Assembly: GCF_025548535.1 (NCBI RefSeq)
Contig: NZ_JAJLQW010000002.1
Coordinates: forward strand, 1 to 64,000
DNA from: Undibacterium sp. Jales W-56
GTDB lineage: Bacteria > Pseudomonadota > Gammaproteobacteria > Burkholderiales > Burkholderiaceae_D
Reading direction: 5' to 3'
DNA: 64,000 nt
Shown: positions 62,138 to 64,000 of the stretch, in pieces
Numbering within the stretch: the stretch's first letter is position 1
Layout: each line of letters opens with the position of its first letter
The notes under the pieces: model-generated
Seen by the model: only the letters and a program-made list of their open reading frames with translations
Told to the model about the DNA's origin: nothing
The model's database searches: none
Translations under genes and position numbers: made by a program

Positions 62138-62839
62138 CTAAACTTCCAGCCACTCTTTCCGGATTGCTTCATTGGCGCGCAGATCCGCCGGGCTGCCCTC
62201 AAACACGATGCTGCCGTGCCCCATGACATAGACCCTTTGCGAAATTTCCAGTGCGATCGCGAGTTTTTGCTCGACCAGCAGTACGGAGATGCCGCGATTC
62301 TTGAGTTCCTTCAAATACTCGGCCACCAGTTCCACGATCTTTGGTGCCAGACCTTCGGTCGGCTCGTCGATCATGATCAGATCGGGATCACCCATCAGCG
62401 TGCGACATAGGGTCAGCATTTGTTGCTCGCCGCCCGACAACACGCCTGCCGCGGTATGCTGACGCTCCTTCAGGCGCGGAAACATCTGGTACATATCGTT
62501 TAGCGACCAGCGCGATTTTTTGCCCGATTTTTCGCCCAGGATCAGATTCTGCTCCACCGTTAAAGTCGGGAAAATATCGCGATTCTCCGGCACATAACCC
62601 AGGCCCTTGTGGGCAATCTGAAAAGCTTTCAGGCCGATCATCTCCTCCCCCTTGAACTTGACGGAACCGGTTGAATTGACTTGCCCCATCGCCGCCTTGA
62701 CCGTGGTGGATCGCCCAACGCCGTTGCGCCCCAGCAAGCTGACGATTTCGCCCTGGTTGACGACCAGGTCAACGCCATGCAGAACATGGCTTTTGCCGTA
62801 GAACGCATTCAGGTCTTTGATTTCCAATAATGTACTCAT
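62138..62839 (-). CDS. livF: LivF-type branched-chain amino acid ABC ATPase
   Basis: 233 residues. Signature LSGGEQQMLTLCRTL and Walker B LIMIDEPTEGLAP are regular. The Walker A reads GRNGVGRSTT, with Arg in place of the invariant Lys. Family: ATPase of high-affinity import of branched-chain or related amino acids, urea or amides. Its start overlaps the livG stop by 4 bp. The operon is cut by the window end, so the substrate cannot be told. Confidence 0.92.
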   Translation of the reverse strand: MSTLLEIKDLNAFYGKSHVLHGVDLVVNQGEIVSLLGRNGVGRSTTVKAAMGQVNSTGSVKFKGEEMIGLKAFQIAHKGLGYVPENRDIFPTLTVEQNLILGEKSGKKSRWSLNDMYQMFPRLKERQHTAAGVLSGGEQQMLTLCRTLMGDPDLIMIDEPTEGLAPKIVELVAEYLKELKNRGISVLLVEQKLAIALEISQRVYVMGHGSIVFEGSPADLRANEAIRKEWLEV

Positions 62840-63612
62840 GCTGCGGCCTCCACCGGTGCATGACCGCCCAGATAAGCGTCTTTGACTTTCTGGTTGTTGC
62901 GGATATTCACTGGCGTGTCGCAGGCAATGATTTCGCCATACACAACGACGGCAATTTTATCTGCCAGACCGAACACCACACTCATATCATGTTCCACCAT
63001 CAATAAGGTTTTGCCGACGGTGACTTTGCGGATCAGCTCGACCGCGGCATCGGATTCAGAACGGCTCATCCCTGCGGTCGGTTCATCCAGCAAGATCACA
63101 TCGGCACCGCCGGCAATCGTGATGCCGATTTCCAGTGCGCGCTGTTCCGCATAGGTCAGCAGACCGGCGGTGATATCGCGCCGACGTTTTAAACCGATTT
63201 GCTCCAACACGGTTTCGGCGCGTTCATGCGCATCTTTCAGTCCATTGAGCCGGTGCCAGAATGAATATTTATAACCGAGCGACCACAAGACGGCGCAGCG
63301 CAGGTTTTCGTAGACCGACAAGCGATGGAAGATATTCGTGATCTGAAAGCTGCGCGACAAACCACGACGGTTAATCTCAAACGGGCGTAAGGCGGTAATG
63401 CTTTCGCCATTCAATAAAATATCGCCAGAACTGATGGGGAAACGTCCGGAGATCAGATTGAACAAGGTAGATTTGCCTGCGCCGTTCGGCCCGATGATTG
63501 CAAAACGTTCCCCCTTAGGCACTTGCAAATTCGCACCCCGGATGATTTCGGATTTACCGAAACTCTTCCTGACGTCTTGCAGTTCAAGGGAGAACAATGA
63601 AGTCACAGTCAT
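62836..63612 (-). CDS. livG: LivG-type branched-chain amino acid ABC ATPase
   Basis: 258 residues. Walker A GPNGAGKST, a signature region ITAGLLTYAEQRALEIGITI (LTYAEQR replaces LSGGQ, as is usual in LivG) and Walker B VILLDEPTAGMS, with switch His in MVEHDMSVV. It overlaps livM by 4 bp upstream and livF by 4 bp downstream, a tightly coupled operon. It pairs with LivF as the ATPase heterodimer. Confidence 0.93.
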   Translation of the reverse strand: MTVTSLFSLELQDVRKSFGKSEIIRGANLQVPKGERFAIIGPNGAGKSTLFNLISGRFPISSGDILLNGESITALRPFEINRRGLSRSFQITNIFHRLSVYENLRCAVLWSLGYKYSFWHRLNGLKDAHERAETVLEQIGLKRRRDITAGLLTYAEQRALEIGITIAGGADVILLDEPTAGMSRSESDAAVELIRKVTVGKTLLMVEHDMSVVFGLADKIAVVVYGEIIACDTPVNIRNNQKVKDAYLGGHAPVEAAA

Positions 63613-64000
63613 GATTGCACCCTCCGCATTTGCGCTTCAATTTCGGCGCTGACCTCGCCCCATTTTTGTTTGAAAGTCGATTTGGTCATGGCGAAGCCTA
63701 CGATGCCGATGGCAATCAATGTAGCCGCTGCCAGCCATGCGCCAGGTTGTGCGGTATCGACCATGACACCGAATAAATTGATGGTTGAATTTTGCGATGC
63801 TTCCAAGGTTCTTTGATATAGCATTTCAATTGCGAGCACGGATCCGAACACGGCGACTACGGTCGCGACAATCAGTTTCCACATGGATGGCCATACGCGC
63901 TTGAATAATCCGTATTGAGCAACCCGCAGATTCAACATCAAAATGCTGGCGATGCCGCCCGGTGCGTACATCACAATGATAATGAAGAAGATACCCAGAT
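63609..64000 (-). CDS. livM: LivM-type permease, C-terminal part (cut by the window end)
   Basis: About 130 codons up to the stop at 63,609-63,611 are visible; the gene continues beyond 64,000. The visible portion contains IVMYAPGGIASILMLNLR, the usual C-terminal feature of LivM permeases, followed by an unusual tail with another helix (PGAWLAAATLIAIGIVGFAM) and an acidic/basic end. It would be the membrane partner of LivF and LivG. The tail after the PGG motif, of about 115 residues, is longer than in E. coli LivM. Confidence 0.85.
   Translation of the reverse strand, partial: LGIFFIIIVMYAPGGIASILMLNLRVAQYGLFKRVWPSMWKLIVATVVAVFGSVLAIEMLYQRTLEASQNSTINLFGVMVDTAQPGAWLAAATLIAIGIVGFAMTKSTFKQKWGEVSAEIEAQMRRVQS

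Noticed and set aside
1..64000. tRNA, rRNA or CRISPR loci
   Set aside because: I saw no cloverleaf-like sequence with a T-loop GGTTCGAATCC-type core, no rRNA, and no regularly spaced repeat-spacer array.

Overview
This window looks like a chromosomal region of a betaproteobacterium in the order Burkholderiales, probably Oxalobacteraceae-like. That is inferred from the protein types (sulfite dehydrogenase, a DmeF/DmeR-type pair, a YbiT-type ABC-F protein, a betaproteobacterial branched-chain amino acid ABC cluster) and from a candidate dif site whose XerD arm is typical of proteobacteria. Base composition is mosaic: GC-rich on the left and inside the transposons, clearly AT-richer at about 29.6-31.9 kb and 43-58 kb.

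Layout. (1) 1-6.7 kb: the tail of a tyrosine recombinase, then a leftward cluster with a sulfite dehydrogenase (molybdenum subunit plus diheme cytochrome c), a YVTN beta-propeller protein, a DUF305 protein, an anti-sigma/ECF sigma pair and an NTF2-like exported protein. (2) 6,693-27,963: a 21.3-kb transposon inserted in a LysR regulator gene. The gene pieces lie at 5,906-6,692 and 27,970-28,124. They rejoin exactly in frame when one copy of the 6-bp duplication AATAGG and the element are removed. The element carries copper/metal genes on the left (CCC1/VIT1-like transporter, cytochrome b561, CopA, CopB, an EF-hand protein) and a transposition module on the right (serine resolvase, DDE transposase, AAA ATPase, and a protein I do not recognise). 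(3) Nested inside it, 13,420-23,822 is a complete Tn5053/Tn402-type transposon (tniA, tniB, tniQ, res, tniR) with a 5-bp duplication AGCGG. It sits just upstream of the outer resolvase gene, as expected of a res-site hunter. Its cargo is a leftward operon: PepSY protein, PAP2 phosphatase, two COG4705-like membrane proteins, a lipoprotein, a response regulator/sensor kinase pair and an EamA protein. (4) 28.2-29.2 kb: yeiH, divergent from the broken LysR gene. (5) 29.6-31.8 kb: an AT-rich, phage-like island ending at a candidate dif site. (6) 31.9-42.9 kb: a MocR-type regulator, a bestrophin-like channel, then moaA, moaD, fdhD, a winged-helix protein, an FdhF/YdeP-type molybdoenzyme and cyanide-insensitive-type bd oxidase genes. 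(7) 43.4-48.5 kb: a four-gene signalling unit (membrane-anchored NMT1-type binding protein, histidine kinase, receiver, REC-PAS-GGDEF-EAL). (8) 48.6-57.9 kb: a cation-efflux pair, a small exported protein, a NitT/TauT-like ABC transporter without a binding protein, and feoAB with a Cys-rich partner under a probable Fur site. (9) 58-64 kb: ybiT, a FadB-type multifunctional enzyme and livF-livG-livM (cut off).

The most interesting parts are the nested transposons with their footprints, the unfamiliar outer transposition module with seven-repeat ends, the envelope/two-component cargo of the inner transposon, the binding-protein/c-di-GMP module and the dif-linked island. All calls were made by eye from sequence and translation; no database search was run.
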